Assembly: GCA_019114445.1 (NCBI GenBank)
Contig: DXFL01000014.1
Coordinates: 1-64,000 of the forward strand
DNA length: 64,000 bases
Origin: Candidatus Barnesiella excrementigallinarum
Lineage (GTDB): Bacteria > Bacteroidota > Bacteroidia > Bacteroidales > Barnesiellaceae
Direction: 5' to 3'
Made by a program: the position numbers and the translations under genes. The notes beneath the pieces are model-generated. The model was not told where the DNA came from and did no database searches. It saw nothing but the letters and a program-made list of their open reading frames with translations. Positions 53,871-63,828 of the stretch are shown one piece after another; within the stretch, counting starts at the first letter, position 1; each line of letters starts with the position of its first letter.

Positions 53871-56800
53871 ATGATAAAGAAAATTACATTTGTGTTTGCA
53901 GCCTTGTTGTTGGTAGTGGGGTTGCGAGCCGAAACCCTGTTGAACGAGGGGTTTGAGATGTGGTCGACCACAAACTTCCCGGCCGACGGCTGGACGGTAA
54001 TTAATGATACCCAAGCGGGTACAGTCAATCACTGGGAGATCTATGAGGGCCTTTCAGGGAAGCAGGCTCTCTATTGCAATGCAGGTTCCGATGTAGAGCC
54101 TGTGAAAGAGGAGTGGATCATTACTCCGGCGCTTACATTGAGCGATACTAATTACAATCTTTCATTTTTGTGGCAGGGTGCTTCGGTAGCCGCTCTTGAA
54201 AGAAAAGAGTATGATTTGCAAGTGCGTGTGACAACCGATGATGGTGCGAATTGGGAAACCATCTTCTCGTTTCTCGATCAAGAGGATGTCGAGAATAGCG
54301 GGGTGGTATATCCGTGGACTGCATGGACGCCGAACTCCTCGTTGTTGAGCCTAAAAGCCTATGCCGGCAAGACCATCAAGATTGCTTTTGTACACTGTTT
54401 GTTGGTAAGCAAAGGCGGTAACAGTGCATGGGTCGATGATGTAGTGGTAGAGGCCGGTGAGGCTATCGATCAACCTATTGCCGATGTAACTCCCACCTCT
54501 TATATATTCCCGGGAGCCTATATTGGAGTAGGCAAGTGGTCCGAAAAATTTGCATTGAGCAACAAGGGTGTAGGAACTTTGACGGTAAGTGGCTATTCGG
54601 GATTGGAAGGTACCGATTTCGTGACCGATCTTGTTCCGGCCGATGTGTCGATTAAACCGGGAGCCGAATATGAGTTTTATGTAAAATATACACCCTCTTC
54701 GGCAATAAGCAGTAAAAATGCCACGATGACTATTCATACCAATGGCGGCGATGTGTCGATTGCTTTGGAAGGTACGAAAATAATCCTTCCCGAAGAGTAC
54801 AACCTCGAAAGTTTCGAGGGCGATGTATTCCCTCCGGTAGGATGGACCGCCGATAAAGATTGGGGGAGAAGCGGATATTATGCCTCGTCGGGCGACTATT
54901 CGGCTTATTGTTCTTTCTCCGAAAATAATCCTACGTTGGTATCTCCGCGTCTCGACTGCTCCGAAGGTACGCACGAATTGCAATTCAACTATGCTAATAT
55001 TTGGGAAGCTACCGCCGATGATGCAGTGGGTCCCGAAAGTGAATTTGAAGTTTATTTCTCCAAAGACGGTAAGGCTACTTGGACAAAAATAGCTTCTTGT
55101 GATTCGATTAATAAATGGGAACATGTGGCGCTCGATTTGGGAACTCCCGCATCGGATAACTGCTATGTCATGTTTAAATATGTATTGAATGTCGATTTGT
55201 CGGCCGGCTATGATTATATACCTGAATATTCTTCAACCTGTTTGGACGATGTAATTTTGCCTCCTTATTATGGAAGAACCGATATTCCGGGTGCTGCAAC
55301 TACTCCTTCGCCGGCAAACGGGGCTACCGATGTATTCAACGAAGATGTAGAACTTACATGGGCCGGTGTACAATTTGCCGAAGGATATAAAGTATATGTG
55401 GGAACATCGGCCACCGACTTCTCGGTTGTCAATGGTGTTGAGGTAACCGAGTGTCACTATACGATTCCTTCGTTGGACTATGCAACAACCTATTATTGGA
55501 AAGTGGTTGCCTATAACAGTAATGGCGAAACCACTACCCCCGAAGTTTGGAGCTTTACTACGCTTGCCGACCAAACGATTAGCACATTCCCGTGGGCCGA
55601 AAGTTTTGAGGGCGATGTATTCCCTCCGCTCGGTTGGAGAAATATATATGATGGATACACCGATTGGGATAGAACCAATTATAATTCCTATGACGGTACC
55701 TACTCGGCTCTGATTTCGGCCGGAGGTGCAAATGAGCAAGGTATTTTGTTGACGCCCGGTATAGCCTTGCCTGCCGACAAGATTATGCAAATTAGTTTCT
55801 ACTGGGGAAATAACGTACCCGCAGGGTTGTCCAAATCGGTACAAGGTACAACCGTTGTTAATAAAGATACCCTTTACTTCGAAATCAAAGCCGATGGCGT
55901 TTGGAAAGAATTGGCTCATATTTCGGATGCTCAAGATGAGGGTCAAAAGTGGGAACGTCAACGTATAGTTTTGTCCGACTATAAAGGCAAAACCGTCAAC
56001 TTCCGCTGGCGTTACAGCACGATCGATTACATGGGTGCCGGTGGCGCATTGGATAATATTTTGGTAGAAGAGGCTCCCAGTGCCGGTAAAGCGGTAATCG
56101 ATGTTACCTCTTGGGAGGCAGGCGATGTGAACTATAACAAGGCCGTTACCTCAAAAGTGATGAATCTGTTGAACGATGGAGAGAAAGCGATGACCATTAC
56201 TAACGTGTCGTTCAAGAATAGCAATTTCTCTACCTCGTTGCATAAAGACTTGGTTTTGCAAAGCCGCGAAAGTGTCGATTTCTATATCACCTTCTCGGCC
56301 GGTTCGACAAATGCTCTCGTAGAGGACGAAATGACCATTACCTTCGATAATGCACCTACGGTAACCTTGCCTGTATCGGGTAGAGCTTTGGACAGATATA
56401 CCCGTTATTTCAGCTTTGAAGATGACGAGTTCGGTTCGACAGCTCCTAAGGGCTTTACCACAGTCGATGCCGATCATTGCGCAACGGTTTCGCCGGTGAT
56501 GATCAACTATCCTAACATCGGTAACGCCTATGCTTATATCGTGATCAACCAACTCCCCGAACCCGAAGGCGCCGACTGGCGGAACATCTATCCTCGTTCG
56601 GGCGACCAACTGTTGGCTACGATGGCTGCCGATAATGAAACCGAAGCTGTCGACTGGCTTATCAGCGACCAAATGACTGCTCGGGCCGATGCTCACTTCC
56701 GTTTCTACGCCAAATCGTACGACGGGGATAATACCTATCATCCGTGGGCATATTTGACCGTATTGGTGAGCACAACCGACAACGCCGTGTCGAGCTTCTC

Positions 56801-57512
56801 GCCGATTGAAGGCTTCACATCGGTTCAAGTTCCGCATAAGAACAACAGCGACAGCCAAACTTCTTGGACCGAGTTCGATGTCGATTTGAGCAGCTATGCC
56901 GGACAAGCTATTTATATAGCCGTTCGTAACAATACTCCGGGCGAAGGCTTTGTAACCTTCTTCGACGATTTCTATTTCGAAGACTTTGAGTATGTCGATA
57001 GCGACAATAGCGCACCGTACTTCACTACGCTTCCGCCGACGACTGCAACCGTAGGAAAAACTTGGACCTATAACTACGCCGTAGCCGATGCCGATGGTGA
57101 TGCGTTGACCGTAACCATGCAAGGGAAACCGTTCTGGATTACTCATAAACAAGGTACTAACGGTGGTACATTGACGGGTATTCCGCCTGTGGCACAAGAG
57201 GTAATTATGAAGTTATCGGTTTCCGATGGAGCAAAGACGACAACACAAGAGATCATTCTCAATATTACCGACGGTTCGGGTATCGAGGCTATCGACGGTA
57301 CACAGTTGAGCGTATATCCCAACCCGGTAGTTTCTACACTCTATTTCACCCAAGTTTGTGATAAAGTGGTTGTTTCCGATATTTCGGGTAAACAATTGTT
57401 CTCGGCTCAGAATGTAGAAAGTTTAGATGTGTCGGCATTGTCATCGGGCGTTTACTTTGTAACCATGCAAGTAAATGACGAAATCCGCACGACCCAAGTT
57501 GTTAAAAAATAA
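53871..57512 (+). CDS. Large secreted multi-domain protein with choice-of-anchor-J domains and T9SS sorting domain
   Basis: The 1213-aa protein has a signal peptide (MIKKITFVFAALLLVVGLRA). A chain of beta domains follows: jelly-roll domain J1 (about 22-165), an ASPM/SPD-2/Hydin-like domain (about 185-300), J2 (from 312, SFEGDVFPPVGW), a fibronectin-III-like domain (about 473-565), J3 (from 576, SFEGDVFPPLGW) and a second ASH-like domain (about 743-835). Last come J4 (about 842-1045), a putative-Ig/cadherin-like domain (about 1046-1135) and the T9SS domain (from about 1143, LSVYPNPVVSTLYF ... VYFVTMQVNDEIRTTQVVKK). Similar 'cleaved adhesin' domains occur in P. gingivalis haemagglutinins. It is probably a surface or secreted adhesin. 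The next gene starts 13 bp later. Confidence 0.82.
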   Translation: MIKKITFVFAALLLVVGLRAETLLNEGFEMWSTTNFPADGWTVINDTQAGTVNHWEIYEGLSGKQALYCNAGSDVEPVKEEWIITPALTLSDTNYNLSFLWQGASVAALERKEYDLQVRVTTDDGANWETIFSFLDQEDVENSGVVYPWTAWTPNSSLLSLKAYAGKTIKIAFVHCLLVSKGGNSAWVDDVVVEAGEAIDQPIADVTPTSYIFPGAYIGVGKWSEKFALSNKGVGTLTVSGYSGLEGTDFVTDLVPADVSIKPGAEYEFYVKYTPSSAISSKNATMTIHTNGGDVSIALEGTKIILPEEYNLESFEGDVFPPVGWTADKDWGRSGYYASSGDYSAYCSFSENNPTLVSPRLDCSEGTHELQFNYANIWEATADDAVGPESEFEVYFSKDGKATWTKIASCDSINKWEHVALDLGTPASDNCYVMFKYVLNVDLSAGYDYIPEYSSTCLDDVILPPYYGRTDIPGAATTPSPANGATDVFNEDVELTWAGVQFAEGYKVYVGTSATDFSVVNGVEVTECHYTIPSLDYATTYYWKVVAYNSNGETTTPEVWSFTTLADQTISTFPWAESFEGDVFPPLGWRNIYDGYTDWDRTNYNSYDGTYSALISAGGANEQGILLTPGIALPADKIMQISFYWGNNVPAGLSKSVQGTTVVNKDTLYFEIKADGVWKELAHISDAQDEGQKWERQRIVLSDYKGKTVNFRWRYSTIDYMGAGGALDNILVEEAPSAGKAVIDVTSWEAGDVNYNKAVTSKVMNLLNDGEKAMTITNVSFKNSNFSTSLHKDLVLQSRESVDFYITFSAGSTNALVEDEMTITFDNAPTVTLPVSGRALDRYTRYFSFEDDEFGSTAPKGFTTVDADHCATVSPVMINYPNIGNAYAYIVINQLPEPEGADWRNIYPRSGDQLLATMAADNETEAVDWLISDQMTARADAHFRFYAKSYDGDNTYHPWAYLTVLVSTTDNAVSSFSPIEGFTSVQVPHKNNSDSQTSWTEFDVDLSSYAGQAIYIAVRNNTPGEGFVTFFDDFYFEDFEYVDSDNSAPYFTTLPPTTATVGKTWTYNYAVADADGDALTVTMQGKPFWITHKQGTNGGTLTGIPPVAQEVIMKLSVSDGAKTTTQEIILNITDGSGIEAIDGTQLSVYPNPVVSTLYFTQVCDKVVVSDISGKQLFSAQNVESLDVSALSSGVYFVTMQVNDEIRTTQVVKK

Positions 57513-57524
57513 TAGATGCCTGTA

Positions 57525-60116
57525 ATGAAAACTATGAATAAATTTATCCTCGCTTCTGTACTGCTGTTTGGCAGTACAGGGGCATTATTTGCCGATAATA
57601 TTATTTTCAGCGAAAATTTCGAAAGTCAAACTTTCCCTCCTGCCCATTGGACGATAGAGGGAACCGAGTTGCCCGCTGAGTTGGAGGAGCAAGCATACTC
57701 CCACTGGTCTTTGAACTGGAACGAAGTCTCGGGGTGCGACATTGCCGGTTCGGGTTGTGCCGAGGTAATGAGCCGTTATAACGAAGGCGCTGCCGGAATC
57801 TCGAAAGAGGAGTGGCTCATTACTCCCGAAATAAATGTAATCGAAGGGGCTTCGTTGTCGTTTACTTATTGGTGTAATGCCTCATCGTTTATTCTTTCGA
57901 GTAAAATTTATGGAGAGTTCCTGATAAAAGTCTCGACCGACGGTGGCGATACTTGGACCGATTTGTGGGACGTGGCTTCGCAAAGTGACATTGAAAATTC
58001 GGGGTTGACATGGCCGTGGAATAAAGACGCTATGGGGAATGTAACCAATTGGCAAAAGTTGACTCCCAACATTAATTTACAGGCTTATGCAGGAAAGTCG
58101 GTAAAAATAGCTTTTTATTTCCAATCGCTTCTTGTAAACAACTATACACAAGCTACATTGGCTGTCGACGATGTGAAAGTGGGAATACAGGCAATCGACG
58201 ACGCACCTGTTGCCGAGGGTTCGACCTCTTATGCTTTCTCCAATTCCTACATAGGCTATTTGGCACAGTCCGAAGTGATGTCCCTGCGCAATGTCGGGTA
58301 TGGTACGTTGACAATCAACAGTATCGAAGGTCTTGACGGTACCGACTTTTCGACTACCCTCGACCCCGCTACCGTATCGTTGAAACGTGGCGAGGAAGTT
58401 TCGTATCGCGTTAATTATACTCCTACCGTCGAAGGTGCCAAGAGTACGGTGATGAAGATAAATACCAACGGAGGAACTTTGAATGTGAATCTGTCGGGAA
58501 CCAAAGTAATGCTGGAAGAGGGCATGACGTTGGAAAGTTTCGAAGGCGACATTTTCCCGCCTGCCGGCTGGTCGCGTAACGAAGGTTGGAGAACGATCGA
58601 AGGCATTGCCGCATCGGGTGTAAAATCGGTAACCGTGGGAGGCATGACTACTTGCGACATTGTTTCGCCCCGCCTCGATTTGTCGGCCGGAAACGGTAAG
58701 GTGCGTTTCGACTATATCGAAACAACCGGCGAGGAGTATATCGACGACTCGTTCTTACCGACAACCTATTTCGTTTGCTATTACAAAAAAGAGACCGATA
58801 CCGATTGGACCGAATTATGGTGCTCGCTCGACGACAGCAAATACAACGAATGGGTACAGAAAGAGATCGAAATTAAAGATAACAATGGAAATTTCGTAGT
58901 CGACGACAATGTTTATTTGCGTTGGACTTATGAATTTGAAATGGGCGACGGTGGTCTCGACAATATGGTGGTGACCGACATCTATTTCGACAACGTTGTA
59001 TTGCCTAACCTCTATAAGGAAGGCGATCTGCCTATGGCTGTAACTACGCCCACTCCTGTGAATGGAGCAAAAGATGTCGATTATGCCCGGTTGACCCTTT
59101 CGTGGGAACCTGCCTTGTTTGCCGACGGATATAACCTGTCGGTGGGTACCGATGAGAATAATCCCACTTCGCTTTTGAACGGAGTACGTTTGGAGGGAAA
59201 TGCCAATGTTTCGTACTTAATTCCCGAATTGGCTCCCGCTACTACCTATTATTGGAAAGTCGAGCCGTATAATGCTCACGGTGTAGTCGAAAACGCTTCT
59301 ACATGGTCGTTTACCACTATGGCCGATCAGTCGGTACGCAATTTCCCCTATACAATGGGATTTGAAGATGGTACTGTACCTCCTATGGGGTGGACCGGTG
59401 AACATGAAGGCGCTGGTATTCAGAAGTGGAAATCCAATGACATAGGTGCTTTTGCCGGGAAATATTCGGCTTCGGTATGGCACAACAATGCCGGCGAAGT
59501 TTCTACGTTGACTACTCCGGTCATTGCCCTTCCCGAAACGGGCGATATAGTTGCTTCGTTCGTATGGGGCGGTGCCTTGTGTAACCGCCTTGAAAAAGGT
59601 TATGAAGATGAGGCTATTACCGAAGTACCCGTTGCCGAGGTCGACGACTCCGACGGTACGCTCTACTTCGATATCCGTCCTATCGATACCGAGGAATGGA
59701 CACCGGTGGCTTATACACAAGACCGTACGAAGTGGCGCCATAAATATGTACAACTGGATGCCTATGCCGGCAAGAGTGTGAATATGCGTTGGCGTTTTGT
59801 CGCAACAGAAAATAGCGGCTCGTCGTTTGGCGGTTCGCTCGACGAAGTGTTCATTGGCGACATAAAAGATATGCCTACTTTGGCCGTTACGAATGTGAAG
59901 AAAGCCGATGTAGCCGTGTATCCCAATCCCACGACCGATTATCTCTATTGGTCCGTAGGAAAGGCCGACGTAAAAGTGTACAATTTGGCCGGTAATTGTG
60001 TGAAGGTTGCAACCGATGCCGATTGTATCTCTCTTGCCGATTTGACAGCCGGAACCTATATCGTAACGGTTGCTACCGACGATTCGGTTTCTACCGTACG
60101 TGTAGTGAAACATTAA
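57525..60116 (+). CDS. Secreted choice-of-anchor-J protein with T9SS sorting domain (paralogue of the preceding gene)
   Basis: The protein has 863 aa from ATG 57525. Nearby in-frame ATGs at 57516 and 57534 are equally possible. Signal peptide NKFILASVLLFGSTGALFA. Domains in order: J1 (about 25-215, SDIENSGLTWPWNKD), ASH-like (about 232-320), J2 (from 338, SFEGDIFPPAGW), fibronectin-III-like (about 503-600), J3 (from 605, MGFEDGTVPPMGW) and the T9SS domain (from about 795, VAVYPNPTTDYLYWSV ... TYIVTVATDDSVSTVRVVKH). The order matches the previous protein with one module fewer, so the two arose by duplication. They are co-transcribed. Confidence 0.82.
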   Translation: MKTMNKFILASVLLFGSTGALFADNIIFSENFESQTFPPAHWTIEGTELPAELEEQAYSHWSLNWNEVSGCDIAGSGCAEVMSRYNEGAAGISKEEWLITPEINVIEGASLSFTYWCNASSFILSSKIYGEFLIKVSTDGGDTWTDLWDVASQSDIENSGLTWPWNKDAMGNVTNWQKLTPNINLQAYAGKSVKIAFYFQSLLVNNYTQATLAVDDVKVGIQAIDDAPVAEGSTSYAFSNSYIGYLAQSEVMSLRNVGYGTLTINSIEGLDGTDFSTTLDPATVSLKRGEEVSYRVNYTPTVEGAKSTVMKINTNGGTLNVNLSGTKVMLEEGMTLESFEGDIFPPAGWSRNEGWRTIEGIAASGVKSVTVGGMTTCDIVSPRLDLSAGNGKVRFDYIETTGEEYIDDSFLPTTYFVCYYKKETDTDWTELWCSLDDSKYNEWVQKEIEIKDNNGNFVVDDNVYLRWTYEFEMGDGGLDNMVVTDIYFDNVVLPNLYKEGDLPMAVTTPTPVNGAKDVDYARLTLSWEPALFADGYNLSVGTDENNPTSLLNGVRLEGNANVSYLIPELAPATTYYWKVEPYNAHGVVENASTWSFTTMADQSVRNFPYTMGFEDGTVPPMGWTGEHEGAGIQKWKSNDIGAFAGKYSASVWHNNAGEVSTLTTPVIALPETGDIVASFVWGGALCNRLEKGYEDEAITEVPVAEVDDSDGTLYFDIRPIDTEEWTPVAYTQDRTKWRHKYVQLDAYAGKSVNMRWRFVATENSGSSFGGSLDEVFIGDIKDMPTLAVTNVKKADVAVYPNPTTDYLYWSVGKADVKVYNLAGNCVKVATDADCISLADLTAGTYIVTVATDDSVSTVRVVKH

Positions 60117-60143
60117 AAGCTAACCCGCTAAATGGGTTTTTAA

Positions 60144-60184
60144 ACGAAGAGGACTCCGTAAAAAGGTGCCCTCTTCGTGTTTTT
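60144..60184 (+). terminator. Terminator after the second adhesin-like gene
   Basis: ACGAAGAGG/CCTCTTCGT stem followed by GTTTTT. A shorter ACCC...GGGTTTTT hairpin precedes it at 60123-60141. Confidence 0.75.
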
Positions 60185-60245
60185 CAAAAAAAAGAGAACG
60201 GCTCTCGGTATGAGGGAGCCATAATACCAAACCTTTATAGAAAAA

Positions 60246-62831
60246 ATGAAGAAAAAAATTATCTGTCTTGGTATAGCCCTTTCTTGTTTGTGGGGAATGG
60301 CTTTTGCTCAGCAAACCTGTACGCTCACTTTGCACGTGACTTCGGTTACCGGCGAGGATATGGGCGGGACACCTTTCTATCTGGAACGGGTAGAATCGGG
60401 TTTGGTTTATAACCGTGTGTTGGGCGCGAACGGAACGTATGTAGAAAAACAGATATATCCCGGTATCCATCATCTGCGGATAGAGAAAGAGGGATTGAAA
60501 ACCTATGACAATCCGGCCCTCGATATTCAAGAAGATATGACTTTGAATATTGTCATGGAAGAACCGGTGCGCACACCGTATAATTTGCTTTCGACTTTGG
60601 CGCACGATCCTAAGACGGGGGCCAACGACGTTTCGCTGGTGTGGAACGAAGAGACCGACTACTTTTTCGACGATTTTGAAAATTACACGTCGTTTACGTT
60701 GAATCTCGAACCGTGGACCGGTATCGATAAAGATCAAGCCGAGGCTGCCGTCTTAATGCAAGGTGACTATCCTAATTGCGGATTGAAACAATATGCGACC
60801 ATTGTTTCGCCCGACGAAGTTTATTTGTCGGTTGCCGATGGTGAAGGTAATCCTTATCAGATTTCGTGGTGGTATTATGCCCCACAATTACGGGCATACA
60901 GCGGTAAAAAGTATATGGGCTTTATCCGTACGTCCAGTGGTACGACCAACAACGACTGGGCTATCACTCCGCAAATTCATGTAGGGGTAAACAATGTGGT
61001 GCGGTTTAAGGCCAAAGCAGCCGATGCACCTACCGAAAAATTCAAAGTGTGGATTTCGACTACTGGAACCGATGAGGACAATTTCACCCCTTTGACACAA
61101 GGTAACTACGAAGCAGTTACATGGGAACAGTGGAGTACAATAGAATACGACCTCTCGAAATACGAAGGGCAAGATGTCTATATTGCCGTACAATATATCA
61201 CACAAGCCGGTTGGATGTTGATGGTCGACGACTTTTTCGTAGGGCCGTCTAAACTCAATCCTTCGTCGATCAAGGCCCGTTTACCCAAAGCGCGTCGTAT
61301 CATGCGCAAAACAGCCGCGAGCGATGAGCCTCAAAGTTATAAAGTATATCTCGACGGCGATGAGGTAGAGTCGGTACAAACTAACACGTATGTATTTAAA
61401 AATATCACGGCCGGTACGCACACGTTAGGCGTAAAATCGGTTTACAAAGTCTCCGAGTCGGATTTGGCAACCACACAGATAGAGGTGCCTGATGCTTCGG
61501 CGTATGCCGATGTAAAAGTTCGGTTTACCACAAACGGAGGTTCTACCGAGGGTGTAGCCGTGAATTATATTTCGGGGAGTTATCAAGTAACCGATACCAT
61601 TAAATCGGGTCTTTCGCAATTCTCTTCCTTGAAAAAAGGCGAGTACATTATCGGTGTCAACGACGACCGGTTTGAACAATTGGACACGCTTATCAATATC
61701 GACAAGGATATGGAGATAAACTTGGAACTGGTTGAAAAAATTGTAGAACCTTATAACCTTTCGGTCGACTTCTCTTATCGCGATGCCGATCGTACCACCG
61801 ATGTGCTGTTCCGTTGGAATCAGGATTTAGGGTGGGAAGAAGGTTTCGAGGAGTATGACGATTTCGCCACACAGTTTGGCGGTTGGATTACATTCGACCA
61901 AGATCGCCAGCGCCCGTATGGTATAACCCTTAATAATACGCTCATTTCATTCCCGGGTTTGGAAAAGGGTGAGTCGCCGGTAGTGGTATTCAATCCCGAA
62001 ACAACGACACCTCCCTGTAATGAAGATGTTTATCTCAATACGCTGTTCGGTAAGAAATATATTATGTTCTTTGGGGTGCAATCTGCCAAGTCGGACGATT
62101 GGCTCATCACTCCCAAACAAAAGATCAATGCTGGCTATGTGGCCGATTTCTACATACACATCTATCCCGGATTGCAGGTTTATCCCGAAACCATCGAGGT
62201 ATTGGCTTCGACCGGGTCACAATCCGATCTTACCTCGTTTGTCCCGCTTTACAGAGAAACCTTTACCGAAGGCGGTTGGTACGAAGTAACGATTAATTTA
62301 GATGAATATGTCAACCAAGAAATCTATTTGGCAATAAACTATATTTCGGATGACGGTTGGATGCTCAAAGTCGACAATTTCTATGTAGGACCTTCTTCCG
62401 ATGCTCCGGCTCCCGAAGTGGGCGATGCTACATACGACGTATATCTCAACGGCGAAGAAAAAGCCTCGGCGATTACCGATAACTTCTACACCTTCGAAGC
62501 ATTGGCCGACGGTACTTATACTGCCGGTGTAAAGGCAAAATATGAGTCGGGCGAGACAAAAGTTGTCGAATACCTCTTTACTACACAATACAGTGGTGTG
62601 GATAACGTCGTACTACCCGAAGTAAAAGTATATGGTCACGACCGTGCCATCTGCATAGAGTCTATTTCGGGCAAGCAATGGTCGGCTACGGTATACAATG
62701 CTGCCGGCCAGCCGGTTGCTACGACCGAAACCCTCGAAGGGTCGACGCAGATACCGGTTGCTCCGGGCTTCTATCTGGTGCAACTGTCTACCGAACAAGG
62801 AACGCATACGGTAAAAGTACTGGTAAAATAA
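60246..62831 (+). CDS. Secreted cleaved-adhesin-type protein with probable T9SS sorting domain
   Basis: The 861-aa protein has a signal peptide (MKKKIICLGIALSCLWGMAFA). A PEGA/carboxypeptidase-regulatory-like N-terminal domain follows (about 23-105). Two jelly-roll adhesin domains (about 125-335 and 510-715) each end in a 'QAGWMLMVDDFFVGPS' or 'DDGWMLKVDNFYVGPS' segment, as in gingipain/HagA K domains. Fibronectin-like segments follow each (SYKVYLDGDEVES, TYDVYLNGEEKAS). The C-terminal 75 residues (SISGKQWSATVYNAAGQPVATTETL ... FYLVQLSTEQGTHTVKVLVK) look like a T9SS domain but lack the usual YPNP start. It lies after a terminator and has no clear promoter of its own. Confidence 0.78.
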   Translation: MKKKIICLGIALSCLWGMAFAQQTCTLTLHVTSVTGEDMGGTPFYLERVESGLVYNRVLGANGTYVEKQIYPGIHHLRIEKEGLKTYDNPALDIQEDMTLNIVMEEPVRTPYNLLSTLAHDPKTGANDVSLVWNEETDYFFDDFENYTSFTLNLEPWTGIDKDQAEAAVLMQGDYPNCGLKQYATIVSPDEVYLSVADGEGNPYQISWWYYAPQLRAYSGKKYMGFIRTSSGTTNNDWAITPQIHVGVNNVVRFKAKAADAPTEKFKVWISTTGTDEDNFTPLTQGNYEAVTWEQWSTIEYDLSKYEGQDVYIAVQYITQAGWMLMVDDFFVGPSKLNPSSIKARLPKARRIMRKTAASDEPQSYKVYLDGDEVESVQTNTYVFKNITAGTHTLGVKSVYKVSESDLATTQIEVPDASAYADVKVRFTTNGGSTEGVAVNYISGSYQVTDTIKSGLSQFSSLKKGEYIIGVNDDRFEQLDTLINIDKDMEINLELVEKIVEPYNLSVDFSYRDADRTTDVLFRWNQDLGWEEGFEEYDDFATQFGGWITFDQDRQRPYGITLNNTLISFPGLEKGESPVVVFNPETTTPPCNEDVYLNTLFGKKYIMFFGVQSAKSDDWLITPKQKINAGYVADFYIHIYPGLQVYPETIEVLASTGSQSDLTSFVPLYRETFTEGGWYEVTINLDEYVNQEIYLAINYISDDGWMLKVDNFYVGPSSDAPAPEVGDATYDVYLNGEEKASAITDNFYTFEALADGTYTAGVKAKYESGETKVVEYLFTTQYSGVDNVVLPEVKVYGHDRAICIESISGKQWSATVYNAAGQPVATTETLEGSTQIPVAPGFYLVQLSTEQGTHTVKVLVK

Positions 62832-62851
62832 TTTGCGCCCGTGCAAAAGAG

Positions 62852-62887
62852 AGGCGTCGTGGCAGTAGGCCGCGACGCCTTTTTTTC
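62852..62887 (+). terminator. Terminator after the third adhesin-like gene
   Basis: AGGCGTCG/CGACGCCT stem with an inner GC pair, followed by T7. Confidence 0.9.
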
Positions 62888-62918
62888 AAATTCTTTTTTC
62901 TTTTCGTAAAGAATAGTT

Positions 62919-62926
62919 TAACTTTG
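62919..62926 (+). promoter_or_regulatory. -7 box of the cyclophilin gene
   Basis: TAACTTTG, a full -7 match, about 84 bp before the start codon. Only a T-rich stretch is found at -33. Confidence 0.5.
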
Positions 62927-63009
62927 TATTTCTATCGAATAATGGGGCGACAGAGTTACTTGTTGAACGATAGGCTCTCGGTCGAGCAAAGCGAATAAAA
63001 CGGTACTAT

Positions 63010-63828
63010 ATGAATAAAAAAATTTGTTTTATTTTTTTTCTAATGATAATCTGTATGAGTTGTGAGTCGAAAGGTAATAAGGAGACGAAGGTTTTAATAG
63101 AGACCTCTTTGGGAAATATCAGAGTGAAACTTTACGATGATACCCCAGCACACCGCGACAACTTTATCAAGCTGGTCAACGAAGGTTATTACGACGGGAC
63201 ACTGTTCCACCGGGTAATCAACGAGTTTATGATACAAGGGGGCGATGGAACCTCCAAAAATGCTCCGGCGGGGAAAATGTTGGGAACGGGCGATCCCGGT
63301 TATACCATTCCGGCCGAGTTTGTCTATCCTAAACATTTCCACAAACGTGGAGCCTTAGCCGCTGCCCGGCAAGGCGATCAGGTCAATCCCGAAAAAGCCT
63401 CTTCGGGCTCCCAATTCTACATCGTTACCGGCAAGGTGTACAATCCCCAGCAAATAGGCCAGTTGGAACATCAAATGCAAATGCAACAGGAACAGTCGGT
63501 ATTTCAACAGTTGGCCGCCGGGCATAAGTCCGAAATTATAGCCATGCGCAAAGCCCGTGATATGCAGGGGTTGCAGGCCTTGCAAGATACGCTTATCGCT
63601 CAAATGCAAGCGCAAATCAAAAAAGAGGGCAAGCGGACCCTTACCCAAGTTCAACGCGAAGCCTATACAACCATAGGAGGGACGCCTCATCTCGATGGCG
63701 AGTATACCGTATTCGGCGAGGTGATAGAGGGAATGGACGTAGTAGATAAGATACAGCGGGTCGAAACCGGTGCTGTCGATCGTCCGGTAACCGATGTCAA
63801 AGTCATAAGAATGAAAGTCGAAAAATAG
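63010..63828 (+). CDS. Cyclophilin-type peptidyl-prolyl isomerase lipoprotein
   Basis: The 272-aa protein has a lipobox (MIICMSC) and a cyclophilin domain. Signature parts are VKLYDDTPAHRDNFIKLVNEGYYDGTLFHRVI, FMIQGGDGT, GALAAAR, SSGSQFYIVTG and, after an insertion, FGEVIEGMDVVDKI. Residues about 145-225 form an unusual Gln/Met-rich helical insertion (LEHQMQMQQEQSVFQQL ... MQAQIKKEGKR) between the last strands of the fold. It should catalyse proline isomerisation in the periplasm, tethered to a membrane. The following protease gene overlaps its stop codon, so the two are coupled. Confidence 0.9.
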   Translation: MNKKICFIFFLMIICMSCESKGNKETKVLIETSLGNIRVKLYDDTPAHRDNFIKLVNEGYYDGTLFHRVINEFMIQGGDGTSKNAPAGKMLGTGDPGYTIPAEFVYPKHFHKRGALAAARQGDQVNPEKASSGSQFYIVTGKVYNPQQIGQLEHQMQMQQEQSVFQQLAAGHKSEIIAMRKARDMQGLQALQDTLIAQMQAQIKKEGKRTLTQVQREAYTTIGGTPHLDGEYTVFGEVIEGMDVVDKIQRVETGAVDRPVTDVKVIRMKVEK

